In this document: piece after piece, positions 16,103-26,029 of the stretch
How positions within the stretch are numbered: position 1 is the stretch's first letter
How the letters are laid out: each line of letters opens with the position of its first letter
Source: Bradyrhizobium sediminis
Lineage (GTDB): Bacteria > Pseudomonadota > Alphaproteobacteria > Rhizobiales > Xanthobacteraceae
NCBI RefSeq assembly: GCF_018736105.1
Contig: NZ_CP076135.1
Location: 1,672,001 to 1,736,000, forward strand
Reading direction: 5' to 3'
Length of the DNA: 64,000 nt
Position numbers and translations under genes: made by a program
Notes under the pieces: generated by a model
Databases searched by the model: none
The model's input: the letters and a program-made list of their open reading frames with translations, nothing else
What the model was told of the DNA's origin: nothing

Positions 16103-16645
16103 CTAGTTCCTGCCGATTACCTTTACAGGCCGGCCCTGGGTCGTAAAGGCGTAATGCCCGCTGCCGATGCTGCCGACCATCAGCGCCTCGATCACGGGTT
16201 CGGCGATCTCGCCGGACGCGGCCCAGTCCACCACGAAATTGGCCCCGGTGCCGCCGCGGATGTCGGTGGTGGGGACGAACACCTCGACGGTCGAGAACGG
16301 CTTCAGGGCCACCGGGGCCTTGAGGTAGCTTTCCACCAGCTTGCCCGCGGTGTCGAAATAGGCGATCCGCCGCAGCACCAGCGGCCGGGTTTCCGAGGCG
16401 TTGTGGATGCTCAGCGTCACCGAGAAATCCGCGCGCAGCTTGCCCTGGCTCATCGACACGCTGGAATAGACCGGAACATAGAACGCGCCCGACACGCCGA
16501 GACTTTCGGTGGGCATCGCGGTCAGGGAACTCGCAAAAGCCTGCTCGATGCCGGCCATCGCCTGGGCGTGCGCGGCAGGCGCGCAAGGCATCGACAGCAG
16601 GGCCAGAATCGCGAAAAGAACGTATCCCGTCCGGATGTGACACAT
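16103..16645 (-). CDS. DUF3124-family secreted protein
   Basis: A 180-residue protein from ATG 16645 with a signal peptide (hydrophobic stretch ending APAAHA). The mature part is a beta-rich DUF3124 domain (VSGAFYVPVYSSV, FSVTLSIHNAS, VEVFVPTTDIRGGTGANFVVDW). Function unknown; members often sit near cation transporters. Here the divergent neighbour is a KefB-type antiporter whose start is only 58 bases away, so they may share a regulatory region. Confidence 0.7.
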   Translation of the reverse strand: MCHIRTGYVLFAILALLSMPCAPAAHAQAMAGIEQAFASSLTAMPTESLGVSGAFYVPVYSSVSMSQGKLRADFSVTLSIHNASETRPLVLRRIAYFDTAGKLVESYLKAPVALKPFSTVEVFVPTTDIRGGTGANFVVDWAASGEIAEPVIEALMVGSIGSGHYAFTTQGRPVKVIGRN

Positions 16646-16703
16646 TGCTTGTTTGACCTTCAAGCTCCTGCCTTTAGGCTGCGGCGAGGGAAAGTCCTTA
16701 GTC

Positions 16704-18434
16704 ATGCATGAGCTTATTCGCGATATCACCTTATGCATCCTGTTCGCCTGGGGGCTCGGGCTTCTCGCCCACTTCTTCCGCCAGCCGCTGATCCTCGCCT
16801 ATCTTATCGCCGGCTTCTTCATTGGTCCATTCGGGATGGGCTGGGTCAAGTCGCAGGAATCGATCACCGTCATCTCCGAGCTCGGCCTGATTTTCATGCT
16901 GTTCATGATCGGGCTGGAAATCGACCTCAAGAAGATCGTGCGCGCCGGCCGGGTGATCCTGTTCGCCGCCGGCGGGCAGCTGGTCGGCGGCTGCGTGCTC
17001 GGCATCGCCTTCTTCGTGGGGATCGGGCTCGCGATGGGCGGCGGCGGTTTCGACGCGCTGTATCTTACCATCGCCTGCGCGCTCTCCTCCACCGTCATCA
17101 TCGTCAAGGTGCTGTACGAAAAGCGCGAGCTCGACACGCTGCCCGGACGCATCACGCTCGGCGTGCTGGTGCTGCAGGACATCTTCGCCATCCTGTTCCT
17201 GGCGGTGCAGCCGAGCCTCGCCAATCTCCAGGTCAGCGTGATCCTGCTGTCGGTCGGCCGGGTCGGCGTGCTGGTGGCGACCGCGCTGGTGCTCAGCCGC
17301 TACGTCCTGCCGCGGCTGTTCCACCAGATCGCGCGCCGCCCCGAACTGATCCTGCTCGGCGCGCTGGCGTGGTGCTTCCTGATCGGCGAGATCGCCGAGC
17401 AGCTGCATTTGTCGCGCGAAATGGGATCGCTGGTGGCCGGCGTCTCGCTCTCGACCTTTCCCTATGCGCTCGACGTCACCGCCAAGGTCACGACCTTGCG
17501 CGATTTCTTCATCACGCTGTTCTTCGTCGCATTGGGCATGACGATCCCGATCCCGAACATGTCGGTGATCGGGCTGGCGCTGGTGATCGCGGCTTTCACC
17601 GTGGTGAGCCGCGTGGTGACGACGTTCGCGCCGCTCTATCTGATGAAGCAGGGCCTGCGTGCCAGCCTGCTGCCGGCGCTCAATCTGGCGCAGATCAGCG
17701 AGTTCTCGCTGGTGGTGATCCAGACCGGCGTCGCCGCCGGGCATATCCAGACCCAGACCGCGAGCGCGGCCTCTTTCGCCTTCGTGGTGCTGGCGGTGCT
17801 CTCCACCTTCGTGATCATGCGCAGCGACCAGATCACGCGGTTTGCGATCGGCCCCTTGAAGCGGATCGGCCTGCGCGATCTCGACCACGGCCATGCGCAC
17901 GATTCCGGCCACGACGACGGCGGCCACGGCGAGGCGCGACGGATCGTGATCCTCGGCTTTTTTCGCGCCGCCAGCGCGCTCTTGAGCGAGATCGGACGCC
18001 AGAACGAATCCCTGCTCGATCAGATCAGCGTGGTCGACTTCAATCCGAACGTGTTCCGCACCCTGGCGGATCGCGGCCTGCACGTGATCTACGGCGATAT
18101 CAGCAACGTCGATACCCTGGTGCATGCCGGGGTCGGCAAGGCCGAACTCATCATCCTGAGCGTGCCCGACTCGCTGCTGAAGGGCGCCAACAACGAAAAG
18201 CTGGTCCGGCACGTGCGTGCGCTCAACCCGACCGCCAAGATCGTCGCCACCGCCGATCTGTTGTCCGACGTCGGGGATCTCTACGCCGCCGGCGCTGATT
18301 ATGTGACCGTCACCCGGATTACCGATGCCCACGAACTCTACGCGGTGATCGAGGCCGCCGACGCCGGCCTCCTGGAAGACAAGCGCGCCGAGATCGACGC
18401 GCAGCTCGCCGAACGCAAGGAAGTGCTGCCGTAA
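16704..18434 (+). CDS. KefB-type cation:proton antiporter with degenerate RCK domain
   Basis: A 576-residue CPA2 antiporter. About 12 membrane segments (residues 1-385) form the Na/H exchanger domain, followed by a His-rich linker (HGHAHDSGHDDGGHGE) and a cytoplasmic TrkA-N/RCK domain from about 413. The RCK Rossmann loop normally reads GxGxxG, but here it is ILGFFRAASA, so nucleotide binding is doubtful. It would move K+ or Na+ against protons across the inner membrane. The start is ATG 16704 (MHELIRDIT), which opens straight into the first helix. A divergent DUF3124 gene lies upstream. Confidence 0.85.
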   Translation: MHELIRDITLCILFAWGLGLLAHFFRQPLILAYLIAGFFIGPFGMGWVKSQESITVISELGLIFMLFMIGLEIDLKKIVRAGRVILFAAGGQLVGGCVLGIAFFVGIGLAMGGGGFDALYLTIACALSSTVIIVKVLYEKRELDTLPGRITLGVLVLQDIFAILFLAVQPSLANLQVSVILLSVGRVGVLVATALVLSRYVLPRLFHQIARRPELILLGALAWCFLIGEIAEQLHLSREMGSLVAGVSLSTFPYALDVTAKVTTLRDFFITLFFVALGMTIPIPNMSVIGLALVIAAFTVVSRVVTTFAPLYLMKQGLRASLLPALNLAQISEFSLVVIQTGVAAGHIQTQTASAASFAFVVLAVLSTFVIMRSDQITRFAIGPLKRIGLRDLDHGHAHDSGHDDGGHGEARRIVILGFFRAASALLSEIGRQNESLLDQISVVDFNPNVFRTLADRGLHVIYGDISNVDTLVHAGVGKAELIILSVPDSLLKGANNEKLVRHVRALNPTAKIVATADLLSDVGDLYAAGADYVTVTRITDAHELYAVIEAADAGLLEDKRAEIDAQLAERKEVLP

Positions 18435-18588
18435 GCGCTTCCGGACTGCCTGCCGGGCGCCCGCGGCCTTGCCGGGATCGCCGCCATCCGGCCCCCCGGC
18501 AGCGCCGTTCTGCCCTGCGTAATGACGCTGGCGCGGCGTTCCGAGTCCGGCTAATGCTGCCCGGCACGAAGCGAGAGACTTTGAGAAT

Positions 18589-19665
18589 ATGGCCGACCCG
18601 ATCCAGGAAGTTCTGCATGCCTTCGCCCACGGCGAACTCGTCGTCGTCACCGACGACGAAGACCGCGAAGGCGAGGGCGATCTGATCGTCGCAGCGTCGC
18701 TGTGCACCGCCGACAAGATGGCGTTCATCATCCGCCACACCTCAGGCATCGTCTGCGCGCCTATCACCACCGAGGACGCGCGCCGGCTGCGGCTCGATCC
18801 GATGGTGGCGCACAACGAATCCGCCCACACCACCGCGTTCACGGTGTCGATCGACTACAAGCCGGACAACGGCACCGGCATTTCGGCCGACGAGCGCGCT
18901 TCCTGCTGCCGCGCGCTGGCCAATCCGAACGTCGGCGCCAATGATTTCGCCCGGCCCGGCCACATCTTCCCGCTGATCGCCCGCGACGGCGGCGTGCTGC
19001 TGCGCTCCGGCCATACCGAGGCCGCGGTCGACCTCTGCAAGCTTTCGGGCCTGCCGCCGGTCGGCGTCATCAGCGAACTGATGAACGACGACGGCACGGT
19101 CATGAAGGGCGAGCAGGTCGCCAAATTCGCGGCCAGCCACAAGCTCAAGCATGTCACCATCGCCGACATGATCGCCTACCGCCAGGCGCGCGAGAAACTG
19201 ATCGAGCGGGTTTCGACCTTCACGACCGATAGCCCGATCGGACCGCTGCAGGGCTACGCCTATCGCTCGCCGTTCGATTCCATCGCCCATGTCGCTTTCG
19301 TCTATAACGGGGTCGGCGACGGCAAGAACGTGCTGACGCGGTTTCACAAGCCCAATATCGTCAAGGACATCTTCACCGGGCCGAAGCGCATGCAGGCGGT
19401 GCTGGAGCATTTCAGGAAGAACGGCAGCGGCGTGCTGATCTACCTGCGCGATGGCGCGGCCGGCGTTCCGGTCTCGCCGCTCCCGGAGGAGAAGTCGGCG
19501 GAAGCCGACCGCAACCGGCAATGGCGCGAAGTCGGCGTCGGCGCGCAGATCCTGCGCGATCTCGGCGTCACCTCGATCCGTCACTTGACGTCGTCGGTGC
19601 ACGACTACAAGGGACTGTCCGGTTTCGGGATCGAGATCCTCTCCAACGAACAGCTTGAAGGCTAA
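18589..19665 (+). CDS. ribB: 3,4-dihydroxy-2-butanone 4-phosphate synthase with degenerate GTP cyclohydrolase II-like domain
   Basis: A 358-residue RibBA-like protein. The N-terminal 200 residues are RibB, which turns ribulose 5-phosphate into the four-carbon riboflavin precursor. The acidic metal loop DDEDREGEGDL, the RPGHIFPLIARDGGVL segment and RSGHTEAAVDL are intact. The C-terminal part follows the RibA outline but lacks the zinc cysteines (C-x2-G-x7-C-x-C): the corresponding place reads RFHKPNIVKDIFTG and contains no cysteine. GTP cyclohydrolase activity is therefore unlikely, and a separate RibA is needed. Single gene, 154 bases after the antiporter. Confidence 0.88.
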   Translation: MADPIQEVLHAFAHGELVVVTDDEDREGEGDLIVAASLCTADKMAFIIRHTSGIVCAPITTEDARRLRLDPMVAHNESAHTTAFTVSIDYKPDNGTGISADERASCCRALANPNVGANDFARPGHIFPLIARDGGVLLRSGHTEAAVDLCKLSGLPPVGVISELMNDDGTVMKGEQVAKFAASHKLKHVTIADMIAYRQAREKLIERVSTFTTDSPIGPLQGYAYRSPFDSIAHVAFVYNGVGDGKNVLTRFHKPNIVKDIFTGPKRMQAVLEHFRKNGSGVLIYLRDGAAGVPVSPLPEEKSAEADRNRQWREVGVGAQILRDLGVTSIRHLTSSVHDYKGLSGFGIEILSNEQLEG

Positions 19666-19731
19666 ACTCCAAAGATTTAACCTGTTTCCGCCGTGCGAGC
19701 GGCCGGTAGCAGCGATGCGAAAGGAACTTTC

Positions 19732-20946
19732 ATGAGCGTGCGCCCTCAGGCCAAGGACAAGCCGGCTTCGGTCGAATTCCAGTGGGACGATCCGTTCATG
19801 CTCGACGAGCAGCTCACCGAAGACGAGCGCATGATCCGCGACACCGCGCGCGCCTATGCGCAGGACAAGCTCTTGCCGCGCATCACCAAGGCCTATCTCG
19901 AAGAGAAGACCGACCGCGAGATTTTCAACGAGATGGGTGAGCTCGGCCTGATCGGTATCACGCTGCCGGAGGAATATGGCTGCGCCAATGCGAGCTACGT
20001 GGCCTATGGCCTGGTGGCGCGCGAGATCGAACGCGTCGATTCCGGCTATCGCTCGATGAACTCCGTGCAGTCGTCGCTGGTGATGCACCCGATCTACGCC
20101 TATGGCGACGAGAACCAGCGCAAGAAGTACCTGCCCAAGCTCGCCACCGGCGAATGGGTCGGCTGCTTCGGCCTGACCGAGCCGGATGCTGGCTCCGATC
20201 CCGGCGGCATGAAGACCCGTGCCGAGAAGACCTCGGACGGCTACCGGCTGACCGGTTCCAAGATGTGGATTTCCAACGCGCCGATCGCCGACGTGTTCGT
20301 GGTGTGGGCCAAGTCGGCCGAGCACAACAATCAGATCCGCGGCTTCATTCTCGAGAAGGGCATGAAGGGCCTGTCGGCGCCGAAGATCGGTGGCAAGCTT
20401 TCGCTTCGCGCCTCCATTACCGGTGAGATCGTGATGGAAGGCGTCGAGGTGCCGGAAAGCGCGCTGCTGCCCAACGTGTCGGGTCTGAAGGGTCCGTTCG
20501 GCTGCCTCAACCGCGCCCGCTACGGCATTTCCTGGGGCGTGATGGGGGCTGCGGAAGACTGCATGGCGCGCGCGCGGCAATACACGCTCGACCGCAAGCA
20601 GTTCAACCGGCCGCTGGCGGCGACGCAACTGGTGCAGAAGAAGCTTGCGGACATGCAGACCGAGATCGGGCTCGGCCTGCAGGGCAGCCTGCGGGTCGGC
20701 CGCCTGATGGACGAAGGCAAGATGGCGCCGGAGATGATCTCGATCGTCAAGCGCAACAATTGCGGCAAGGCGCTCGACATCGCCAGGATGTCCCGCGACA
20801 TGCACGGCGGCAACGGCATCCAGATCGAATATCACGTGATGCGCCATACCGCGAACCTGGAAACCGTCAACACCTATGAAGGCACCCACGACGTCCACGC
20901 CCTGATCCTGGGCCGCGCGATCACGGGCATTCAGGCGTTTTCGTAG
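19732..20946 (+). CDS. gcdH: Glutaryl-CoA dehydrogenase-like acyl-CoA dehydrogenase
   Basis: A 404-residue FAD enzyme that would oxidise and decarboxylate glutaryl-CoA to crotonyl-CoA in lysine/tryptophan breakdown. The signature [17 protein letters not shown], the glutaryl-binding-type [13 protein letters not shown] segment and the catalytic Glu in TYEGTHDVH are present. The whole length aligns with bacterial GcdH. AAAGGAA upstream supports ATG 19732. Other acyl-CoA dehydrogenases share the fold, but the sequence is close to GcdH. Confidence 0.85.
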   Translation: MSVRPQAKDKPASVEFQWDDPFMLDEQLTEDERMIRDTARAYAQDKLLPRITKAYLEEKTDREIFNEMGELGLIGITLPEEYGCANASYVAYGLVAREIERVDSGYRSMNSVQSSLVMHPIYAYGDENQRKKYLPKLATGEWVGCFGLTEPDAGSDPGGMKTRAEKTSDGYRLTGSKMWISNAPIADVFVVWAKSAEHNNQIRGFILEKGMKGLSAPKIGGKLSLRASITGEIVMEGVEVPESALLPNVSGLKGPFGCLNRARYGISWGVMGAAEDCMARARQYTLDRKQFNRPLAATQLVQKKLADMQTEIGLGLQGSLRVGRLMDEGKMAPEMISIVKRNNCGKALDIARMSRDMHGGNGIQIEYHVMRHTANLETVNTYEGTHDVHALILGRAITGIQAFS

Positions 20947-20963
20947 GTTTCGAAGTCCTCCGA

Positions 20964-21068
20964 CCTCATCCTGAGGAGCCCGCGCTTGGCGGGCGTCTCG
21001 AAGGATGGCCGCGCGACAGATCTTGCCCGATGCTTCGAGACGGCCCTGCGGGCCTCCTCAGCATGAGG
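20964..21068. repeat. Dispersed palindromic repeat, family A, copy 1
   Basis: Two inward-facing arms: CCTCATCCTGAGGAG followed by GCGGGCGTCTCGAAGGATG, then ATGCTTCGAGACGG with GGCCTCCTCAGCATGAGG. Each arm is itself a hairpin. Similar copies are at 37222-37320, 44266-44356 and 49444-49550. All four are intergenic, as expected for REP-like elements of Bradyrhizobium-type genomes. Confidence 0.75.
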
Positions 21069-21106
21069 GCCCGGTGGAAAGCGCGGCGGCACATACAGGC
21101 ACCCCT

Positions 21107-22024
21107 ATGGCCGACAACGACGACATCCCGTTCAACCGCGATTTCCCGCTCAAGCCCGGCGTGGTCGAGGAGGTCCGTCCCGGCGTGCGCCGCGTGCTCT
21201 GCGACAATCCGAGCCCATTCACCTTCACCGGCACGGTCAGCTACATCGTAGGCAAGGGCAACGTCGCGATCATCGATCCCGGCCCCGCCGACGAAGCCCA
21301 TGCGGCGGCGCTGCTCGACGCCGTGCGCAATGAGACCGTGACGCATATCCTGGTCACCCATACCCACCGCGACCACTCGCCGAATACCGCGCGGATCAAG
21401 GCGGCCACCGGCGCCACCGTCTATGCCGAAGGGCCGCACCGCGCCTCGCGGCCGCGTTTCGAGAGCGAGAAGCACAGTCCGGAATCCGGCGCCGACCGCG
21501 ACTTCAGGCCGGACGTCGAGGTCAAGGACCGCGACGTGATCGAAGGTTCGGGCTGGCAGCTCGAGGCGGTGGCGACGCCGGGCCATACCGCCAATCACCT
21601 GGCGTTCGCCTGGGCGGAGCGTGGAATCAATTTCGTCGGCGATCACGTGATGGGCTGGTCGACCTCGATCGTGGCGCCGCCGGACGGCTCGATGATCGAC
21701 TACATGGCCTCGCTCGACCGGCTGGCGGAGCGCAGCGAGGATATCTACTTCTCCGGCCACGGCCCGGAAATCCCGGAAGCCCGGCGCTATGTGCGTTTTC
21801 TGACCAGGCATCGCCAGGGGCGCGAAGCTTCGATCCTGCATCGCCTCGCCAAGGGCGAGGCCGACATCCCGACCATCGTGCGCGCGGTCTATATCGGCAT
21901 CGACCCGCGGCTGACCAATGCGGCCGGCTATTCGGTGCTGGCGCATCTGGAAGATCTGGTCGGCCGCGGCATCGTCGCGACCGACGGCGACCCGGTGATC
22001 GGGGGAAGCTATCGGATGGTGTAG
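21107..22024 (+). CDS. Metallo-beta-lactamase-fold hydrolase (LACTB2-like)
   Basis: A 305-residue protein from ATG 21107. The dinuclear metal motif is HTHRDHSP, with further metal ligands in PGHTANH, GDHVMG and SGHGPEI. A C-terminal winged-helix-like part (about 240-305) is typical of the LACTB2/CPSF-like hydrolase group with RNase or thioesterase-like members. It would act in the cytoplasm; the substrate is unknown. It follows gcdH after a family A repeat and is not clearly in its operon. Confidence 0.8.
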   Translation: MADNDDIPFNRDFPLKPGVVEEVRPGVRRVLCDNPSPFTFTGTVSYIVGKGNVAIIDPGPADEAHAAALLDAVRNETVTHILVTHTHRDHSPNTARIKAATGATVYAEGPHRASRPRFESEKHSPESGADRDFRPDVEVKDRDVIEGSGWQLEAVATPGHTANHLAFAWAERGINFVGDHVMGWSTSIVAPPDGSMIDYMASLDRLAERSEDIYFSGHGPEIPEARRYVRFLTRHRQGREASILHRLAKGEADIPTIVRAVYIGIDPRLTNAAGYSVLAHLEDLVGRGIVATDGDPVIGGSYRMV

Positions 22025-22098
22025 GGGCGAAAGGCGCGAATAGCGAAGGGAGCCTCGTCTGCGGCTCCTCTTTCTACTCGCTATTCGCCACTCGCCCC
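22023..22098. repeat. Nested inverted repeat, family B, copy 1
   Basis: GCGAATAGCGA (22036-22046) pairs with TCGCTATTCGC (22078-22088), with an inner pair GGGAGCC/GGCTCC and an outer pair GGGGCGA/TCGCCCC. It lies between two convergent genes and could end transcription from both sides. A second copy with the same GCGAATAGCGA arms is at 26021-26094. Confidence 0.65.
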
Positions 22099-22099
22099 T

Positions 22100-22948
22100 T
22101 CACTTCTTCACCGTCTTGCCCTGCGGCTTCGCCGGCGCCTGCGGTTTCTTCACCACGGGTTTGGCGCTGTCGACGGCGCTGTTGATGTCCTCGATCAGCT
22201 TGGCGATGCGCGCGGCGTTGCTGCCGAGATCGCTCTCGAAATAGCGCGACGAGGAGCGGATGTCGACGCGCGAACCCTCGCCGTCCGGGGTGATGCGGAT
22301 CGAGACGTCCTCGCGGAATCCCATGATCGGCGTCCGCGCCACCGCCTCGATGCGGCCGATGCGGCGCGGCGGCTGCGGCGCGCGTTCGTCGATCACGAGC
22401 CACTTGCGCTTGGTGACGAGCGCCAGCGTGACCTCAAAGGCCCGCTGCGGCGGAACCTCGAGCTCGACCGTCTCGATATCGGGATAGGCCAGCCGCTGCT
22501 GTTCGGCGGAATAGAGACCGGCATAGACCGCGGTATTGGCGCCTTCGCCGGTGCGCAACCGCGCCAGCGCCTCGAAACGCGGCGGATCGATCGGATCGGT
22601 GGTGATGTCGTGGATCGGCGGCAGCTTGCGGTATTGCAGGCCGAGATAGGCCGGGTAGGCCAGCACCAGCGCGTCGATCAGGAACGCCAGCAGGATGCGG
22701 CTCATGCCGCGCGATCCGTTCTGCCAGATCGCGGCGAAGGCGGCGAAGCCCGCCAGGATGGAAAGGCCGGCGCAGGCCAGCGCACCGAAGAACGTCGCCA
22801 GCGCCGGTTTCACTTCGAGGAAGCCGAAGCGGACGATCAGAATCGAAACCAGCACCGCGACGACCGAGAACACCGCGAGGTTGCGCGCCAATGTGGCGAG
22901 GCTGGACACGGGCTCCGACTGGTAGGGAGCGGAAAACCTGCGGGCCAT
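22100..22948 (-). CDS. DUF1499-domain membrane protein
   Basis: A 282-residue protein with three hydrophobic segments in the first 105 residues (around 22-42, 52-75, 85-103). A DUF1499 domain follows (DPPRFEALARL, YPDIETVEL, VTKRKWLVIDE, GFREDVSIRITPDGEGSRVDIRSSSR) and the tail is Lys/Pro-rich. It would be anchored in the inner membrane with the DUF1499 domain outside the bilayer. Function unknown. It is transcribed towards the metallo-hydrolase gene with the family B hairpin between them. Confidence 0.75.
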   Translation of the reverse strand: MARRFSAPYQSEPVSSLATLARNLAVFSVVAVLVSILIVRFGFLEVKPALATFFGALACAGLSILAGFAAFAAIWQNGSRGMSRILLAFLIDALVLAYPAYLGLQYRKLPPIHDITTDPIDPPRFEALARLRTGEGANTAVYAGLYSAEQQRLAYPDIETVELEVPPQRAFEVTLALVTKRKWLVIDERAPQPPRRIGRIEAVARTPIMGFREDVSIRITPDGEGSRVDIRSSSRYFESDLGSNAARIAKLIEDINSAVDSAKPVVKKPQAPAKPQGKTVKK

Positions 22949-23068
22949 GGCTCAGAAATCTGCCGGGTTTGAAGCCTTGCCGGGCAAATCGCGCCGGGCT
23001 GCACACTGGTCCGCTTGAGACCACGGACTAACGGCAAATTCAAGGGTGGATTGGGCTGCGGCCCTTGC

Positions 23069-23260
23069 TTCCCTCTCCCCTAGTGGGAGAGGGTGGAGGC
23101 GACGCAAAGCGTCGCGGACGGGTGAGGGGTCTGCTCCGCGGATGCAAACCCCTCATCCGGCGCGGACTGCGCATAGCCGATGCAAAGCATCGGCGTCCAT
23201 CTGAAGGACAGCGGCCAAAGGCCACCTACGGCCACCTTCTCCCACAAGGGGAGAAGGAAA
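23069..23260. repeat. Dispersed repeat, family C (long copy)
   Basis: A 192-base element bounded by CCCTCTCCCCTAGTGGGAG on the left and CCTTCTCCCACAAGGGGAG on the right. Inner dyads GACGCAAAGCGTC and GATGCAAAGCATCGG lie between them. It sits between the DUF1499 and acyl-CoA ligase genes. A fragment with the same end sequence is at 52719-52753. It is probably a non-autonomous palindromic repeat. Confidence 0.65.
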
Positions 23261-23268
23261 TAGGATCC

Positions 23269-24897
23269 CTAGGCCGCGGCGTTGGGGAAACGGTAGCTCT
23301 TGAACTGGTCGCGCAACGCGGTTTTCAGGATCTTGCCTGTTGCCGTGTGCGGAATGCCGTCGACGAAGGCGACGTCATCGGGCATCCACCATTTGGCGAT
23401 CTTGCCGTCCATGAATTTGAGGATCTCCTCGCGCGTCGCGGCCTGGCCCTGCTTGAGCTGCACGATCAGCAGCGGGCGCTCGTCCCATTTCGGGTGATAG
23501 ACGCCGATCACGGCGGCTTCCGCCACCGCGGGATGTCCGACCGCGAGGTTTTCCAGATCGATCGACGAGATCCACTCGCCGCCGGACTTGATCACGTCCT
23601 TGGAACGGTCGGTGATCCGCATGTAGCCGTGCGCGTCGATGGTGGCGACGTCGCCGGTGTCGAAATAGCCTTCCTCGTCGAGGATGCTGGAGTCGAGCCG
23701 GAAATAGGCTTTCGCCACCGCGGGACCGGAGACCTTGAGCCGGCCGAAGGTCTTGCCGTCCCACGGCAGTTCCTTGCCGGCATCGTCGGTGATCTTCATC
23801 TCGACGCCGAACGGCGGGTAGCCCTGGGTCTGCAGGATATCGAGCCGCTCCTCGCCGGTGAGTTTGTCGAACGGCGGCTTCAGCGTGGCGAGCGTGCCGA
23901 TCGGGCTCATTTCGGTCATGCCCCAGGCGTGGCGTACCTTCACGCCCATGTCGATGAACGATTTGATCATCGTGCGCGGCATTGCCGATCCGCCGCACAC
24001 CACCATGCGCAGATGAGGCAGCTTGAGATTGCCGGCCGCCATATGGTTGAGCAGCATCAGCCACACCGTCGGAACGCCGGCGGTATGCGTCACCTTCTCG
24101 GTATCCAGCAGTTCATAGACCGAGGCGCCGTCGAGCTTGGCGCCGGGCATCACCAGCTTGGTGCCCATCGAGGGCGCCGAGAATGCGATGCCCCAGCTGT
24201 TGGCATGAAACAGCGGAACCACCGGCAGCATGGTGTCGGCAGCGTTGGCGCCCAACGAGTCGCCGTTGTTGGCCATCAGCGCGTGCAGCACGTTGGAACG
24301 ATGCGAATACAGCACGCCCTTGGGATCGCCCGTGGTGCCCGAGGTGTAGCACATCGCGGCGGCGGTGTTTTCGTCGAAATTCTTCCATTCGAACTTGCCG
24401 TCGGCTTGCGCGATCCAGTCTTCGTAAGCGACCGCGTTCTTCAGCGTGGTCTGCGGCATGTGCGCCTTATCGGTCAGCACGACGTAGCGTTCGACGCTCG
24501 GCAGCTGGTCCGCGATCTTTTCCAGGATCGGCACGAAGGTGATGTCGGTCATCACCACGCGGTCCTGGGCGTGGTTGATGATCCAGGCGATCTGGTCGGG
24601 GAACAGCCGCGGATTGACGGTATGGCAGATCGCGCCGATGCCCATGATGCCGTACCAGGCTTCCAGATGGCGCCAGGTGTTCCATGCGATGGTGGCGACC
24701 CGGTCGCCGAGCTTGATGCCGTCGTGCTCCAGCCGTTGCGAGACTTTCAGCGCACGGGCATGAATTTCGGCGTAATTGGTCCGATGAATGGGACCTTCGA
24801 CCGACCGCGTTACGACTTCCTGCGTGCCGTGATACTTCGCCGCATGCTCGATAATCCGGTGACAAAGCAAAGGCCAATCTTGCATCAATCCGAGCAT
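23269..24897 (-). CDS. Acyl-CoA ligase of the ANL superfamily (medium-chain / 3-methylthiopropionyl-CoA ligase type)
   Basis: A 542-residue AMP-forming ligase that activates a carboxylic acid with ATP and CoA. The P-loop-like motif [12 protein letters not shown], the A5 motif WGMTEMSP, the hinge and A8 region [17 protein letters not shown] and the A10 lysine in [11 protein letters not shown] are all intact. The sequence is closest to the FadD/DmdB-like group. The acid cannot be fixed from sequence; medium or short fatty acids and methylthiopropionate are candidates. The family C repeat follows directly after the stop. Confidence 0.85.
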   Translation of the reverse strand: MLGLMQDWPLLCHRIIEHAAKYHGTQEVVTRSVEGPIHRTNYAEIHARALKVSQRLEHDGIKLGDRVATIAWNTWRHLEAWYGIMGIGAICHTVNPRLFPDQIAWIINHAQDRVVMTDITFVPILEKIADQLPSVERYVVLTDKAHMPQTTLKNAVAYEDWIAQADGKFEWKNFDENTAAAMCYTSGTTGDPKGVLYSHRSNVLHALMANNGDSLGANAADTMLPVVPLFHANSWGIAFSAPSMGTKLVMPGAKLDGASVYELLDTEKVTHTAGVPTVWLMLLNHMAAGNLKLPHLRMVVCGGSAMPRTMIKSFIDMGVKVRHAWGMTEMSPIGTLATLKPPFDKLTGEERLDILQTQGYPPFGVEMKITDDAGKELPWDGKTFGRLKVSGPAVAKAYFRLDSSILDEEGYFDTGDVATIDAHGYMRITDRSKDVIKSGGEWISSIDLENLAVGHPAVAEAAVIGVYHPKWDERPLLIVQLKQGQAATREEILKFMDGKIAKWWMPDDVAFVDGIPHTATGKILKTALRDQFKSYRFPNAAA

Positions 24898-25114
24898 ACG
24901 GACGTCCCTCCTGATCGTTATTGTCTCGCCCGAGACCTGCCCAGATACGGGCGGTTTGGCGAAAAGTTGCTGCGCTCTTCATATTTTACCGCGCGATCGG
25001 ATGCAAAACCGGTTCCCAGTTTTGCTGGTCGCGCTATGGGTTGTCATGAACTGTAGCGCGGAGAAATCAAGCCGCAAATGGCCTAGTGGCGTCTTTGGTG
25101 GCAAGGAAGCGGCA

Positions 25115-26029
25115 ATGGTTACCGTCGCCGCGGTCCTGCTGCTGCTCGGCGGGCCGGCCGACCCGGCGGCGGCCCGCAAGGCAGGGCAGGACCCGTGGGG
25201 CGACCTGTTCGGGCAGGGCAAGCCGAAGCTGCGCGGAGCCATGCTCCCCGGCGCTGTCCCGTTGCCGCGGCCGCGCCCGGCCGAGGCGCCCAGGGATTCC
25301 AACAAGGTAGACACCGACAAGCCCGAGCCCGAACCGCCTGCGGCCGACAAGCCGGCGTCCGCCGGCCCCGACAAGGCTGCCGAACAACCGCCGCCGCCGC
25401 CCTCGGCCTGCCGGCTGGCACTGACGGAGGCGATCGCGATCGCCCCCAGCATCCCCGACATCAAGGGCGCCGGCGGCTGCGGCGGCGAGGATCTGGTGCG
25501 GCTGGAGGCCGTGGTGCTGCCGGACAAGCGCAGGGTCGCCGTGAAGCCCGCGGCGATCCTGCGCTGCGCCATGGCGTCGGCGATCGCCGACTGGATCCGC
25601 ACCGACATGGCGCCGCTGGCGGCCACCCTCGGCAGCACGTTCAGCGATCTCGACAATTTCGACTCCTTCGAGTGCCGTGGCCGCAACCGGGTGGTCGGCG
25701 CCAGGCTGTCGGAGCACGGCCGCGCCAACGCGCTCGATGTGCGCTCCCTGAAATTGGCCAACGGCCAGTCGATCTCGCTGACCGATCGCACGGTGCCGCG
25801 GGAGTTGCGCGAGAACGTTCTGCGTTCGGTCTGCACGCGGTTCGCCACCGTGCTGGGGCCGGGTTCGGACTGGTACCACGAGGACCACATCCATCTCGAC
25901 CTCGCGGCGCGAAACAACAATTACAGGATCTGCCAGTGGAACGTGTGGGATCCGCTGCCGCAGGTGGCTCCGCTGCTGCCGTCCGCGCGGCCGGAGGAGG
26001 CTCCGCCGCGCGAGGGGAAGGGCGAATAG
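25115..26029 (+). CDS. Extensin-like secreted protein
   Basis: A 304-residue protein from ATG 25115, supported by an AAGGAAG ribosome-binding site. A signal peptide (MVTVAAVLLLLGG) is followed by a Pro/Ala-rich linker (about 30-95). An extensin-like C-terminal domain then runs from about 100 to 285 with cysteines in SACRL, GGCGGEDL, ILRCAMA, FECRGRN, SVCTRF and RICQWN. The motif LSEHGRANALDVRS and the ending DWYHEDHIHLDL recall the D-Ala-D-Ala metallopeptidase fold, which includes extensin-like domains. It probably works on the cell envelope. Confidence 0.75.
   Translation: MVTVAAVLLLLGGPADPAAARKAGQDPWGDLFGQGKPKLRGAMLPGAVPLPRPRPAEAPRDSNKVDTDKPEPEPPAADKPASAGPDKAAEQPPPPPSACRLALTEAIAIAPSIPDIKGAGGCGGEDLVRLEAVVLPDKRRVAVKPAAILRCAMASAIADWIRTDMAPLAATLGSTFSDLDNFDSFECRGRNRVVGARLSEHGRANALDVRSLKLANGQSISLTDRTVPRELRENVLRSVCTRFATVLGPGSDWYHEDHIHLDLAARNNNYRICQWNVWDPLPQVAPLLPSARPEEAPPREGKGE

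Noticed and set aside
16731-18842. 703-codon minus-strand frame opposite the antiporter and ribB
   Set aside because: The composition is extreme (His, Asp, Gln, Arg repeats) and it lies antisense to two well-supported genes.
18742-20898. 718-codon minus-strand frame opposite ribB and gcdH
   Set aside because: Antisense to two conserved enzymes; no recognisable domain.
23065-25056. 663-codon plus-strand frame opposite the acyl-CoA ligase
   Set aside because: It runs from a palindromic repeat through the complement of an intact ANL ligase; a shadow frame.
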